Shown in pieces: positions 4,143 through 5,188 of a DNA stretch of 5,188 nt. The DNA comes from Bacteroidales bacterium (GTDB lineage Bacteria > Bacteroidota > Bacteroidia > Bacteroidales > UBA3824). The position numbers and the translations under genes are program-made. The stretch lies in the NCBI GenBank assembly GCA_017530465.1, contig JAFXMJ010000517.1, positions 1-5,188 on the forward strand. The letters are read 5' to 3'. The notes below the pieces were generated by a model. That model ran no database searches, was not told the origin of the DNA, and saw only the letters and a program-made list of their open reading frames with translations. The first letter of the stretch is position 1. Every line of letters starts with the position of its first letter.

Positions 4143-5188
4143 GTGTCGAGGATATTTGGCGCGGTGTCGAGATGGTATGTGGGGGTATGTCACGACCTCA
4201 TATACTACCGTGGCGTATATATGGTGGGACGCGAAAACATTCCGCCAAAGGGTACGCCTATGATTATCGTTTCCAACCATCAAAACACCCTCAACGACGC
4301 TCTTGCCGTGGAGTTTGGCTTCAAGGACAGGGACGTGTGCATATTCACACGCGCCGATATGTTCAAGAAAGCCCCCATACGGTGGGTTTTGAGGAGTTTC
4401 AATCTTCTTCCCGCCTTCCGTTTCAATCAGGACGGATTGGACACAGTTGCCTTTAATGAAAAACTTTTCAAAATCGCCGGCAAGGATCTCCTGAAGGGCA
4501 ACGCCGTGTTGATATTCCCCGAGGCTGTCAACCAAGACAAGCGTTGGCTCGGCAATTTTTCCGAAGGTTACCTGCGGCTGGCTTTCGACGCTGTGGAGGC
4601 AGACGGTTTCAAGACCGACATCAAGATATTGCCGATAGTAAATCATTATTCGGATTATTATGCCTTCCGCGAGGACGTGATGCTCAAGATAGGCGAGCCG
4701 CTGTCGTTGAAGGATTATTATGAGCAATACCAATCCAAACCGCGTACAGCCCGTCGCACCATCAACGCCGAAATCCGTGGACGCATCGAGGATATGATGC
4801 TCAATATCACCGACCTCGACAATTATGACGCCATCGACTACCTGCGGCTCACATACGGCAGGCGTTATTGCCGTGTATGTGGCGGCGACCCCGACCGCCT
4901 GCCCGACCGCCTCGAATCCGACAAGGCTCTCTTCGCCGACTTGGAAGAGGCTAAGGCTCAGCACGCCGACGACCTCCGTGAGATATACGACGGCGCATTG
5001 CAATTGAAGGAGGCTTGCACCCGCTGCAAGGTGGAGGACAAAAATTTTGACGAGAAAAAACCGTCAACAATAAAGTTCATTTTGCAACTTTTAGGGCTGA
5101 TTGTGCTATTCCCGTTGTTTATTTTTTCGTTAATTCCAAATTTTTTGTTATTTTTGGCGCCGATGCCATTCACCCGCAAGTTGAGGGC
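4143..5188 (+). CDS. PlsC/LPLAT-like lipid acyltransferase, C-terminus cut by window edge
   Basis: Probable membrane-associated acyltransferase of the 1-acylglycerol-3-phosphate family, moving a fatty acyl group onto a glycerolipid or related lipid. The frame is open from 4092 to the window end. From GTG 4143, 348 residues are present. Catalytic block I is NHQNTLND (His46, Asp52): His and Asp are five residues apart, as in the NHxNxxxD branch of the superfamily, not the classic HX4D. A middle block RADMFKKAPIRWVLRSFNLLPAFRFNQDG (about 71-99) and FPEAVNQDKRWLGNFSEG (125-142), in place of FPEGTRS, fit the same Bacteroidota branch. Residues 220-300 are charged and helical-looking and contain CRVC (243-246) and CTRC (292-295). 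A hydrophobic segment begins at 312 (FILQLLGLIVLFPLFIFSLIP). The start is uncertain: TTG 4098 would add 15 residues, and ATG 4221 would lose the first helix. The exact substrate is unknown. Confidence 0.88.
   Translation, partial: MSRIFGAVSRWYVGVCHDLIYYRGVYMVGRENIPPKGTPMIIVSNHQNTLNDALAVEFGFKDRDVCIFTRADMFKKAPIRWVLRSFNLLPAFRFNQDGLDTVAFNEKLFKIAGKDLLKGNAVLIFPEAVNQDKRWLGNFSEGYLRLAFDAVEADGFKTDIKILPIVNHYSDYYAFREDVMLKIGEPLSLKDYYEQYQSKPRTARRTINAEIRGRIEDMMLNITDLDNYDAIDYLRLTYGRRYCRVCGGDPDRLPDRLESDKALFADLEEAKAQHADDLREIYDGALQLKEACTRCKVEDKNFDEKKPSTIKFILQLLGLIVLFPLFIFSLIPNFLLFLAPMPFTRKLR

Noticed and set aside
4151..4158. GATATTTG as a -7 box for an acyltransferase start at ATG 4221
   Set aside because: No TTTG lies 20 nt upstream, and a start at 4221 would remove the conserved N-terminal helix before VGRENIP.
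4116..5003. Minus-strand open frame of 295 codons opposite the acyltransferase
   Set aside because: The plus strand carries a clear acyltransferase with catalytic motifs over the same span; the antisense product shows no family features. The leftward terminator at 4052-4078 would follow it, but symmetry of the palindromic element explains that hairpin better.

Overview
The window looks like a chromosomal piece from a member of the Bacteroidota, probably Bacteroidales. The evidence is the HU-CCDC81/SPOR membrane protein, which is a Bacteroidota architecture; promoter elements of the Bacteroidota type (TTTG, about 20 nt, TAnnTTTG) instead of TTGACA/TATAAT; A/T-rich leaders with weak or absent Shine-Dalgarno sequences; and a PlsC-like acyltransferase with the NHQN...D form common in that phylum. 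Base composition is close to balanced in genes and AT-rich between them. No tRNA, rRNA, CRISPR array, transposase or phage gene was seen.

Layout. (1) Positions 1-882, minus strand: galE, UDP-glucose 4-epimerase, cut by the left window edge (294 residues present). (2) 883-1107: divergent promoter region in which the galE-side and right-side promoters are mirror images sharing an 11-bp inverted repeat. (3) 1108-2223, plus: a single-pass membrane protein with two cytoplasmic HU-CCDC81-type domains and a periplasmic SPOR domain. (4) 2224-2365: a strong rho-independent terminator, then a promoter. (5) 2366-3870, plus: a CrtI/phytoene-desaturase-like FAD oxidoreductase split into two overlapping frames by a one-base deletion near 3436; restoring one G gives a single 501-residue protein. 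(6) 3871-4142: an unusual symmetric noncoding element. It has a GC-rich hairpin with a T-tract at each end, both oriented inward, flanking a gapless imperfect palindrome whose arms each carry four units spaced 10-12-10 bp. (7) 4143 to the right edge, plus: a PlsC/LPLAT-like lipid acyltransferase, cut by the window end, with two CxxC pairs and a C-terminal membrane segment.

The genes look like separate transcription units, not one operon: a divergent promoter lies between units 1 and 3, a terminator and promoter between 3 and 5, and the palindromic element between 5 and 7. galE supplies UDP-galactose for surface glycans. The SPOR protein probably sits at the cell envelope. The oxidoreductase and acyltransferase both suggest lipid metabolism, but a shared pathway is only an inference from adjacency. 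The most interesting item is the mirrored noncoding element at about 3876-4079.
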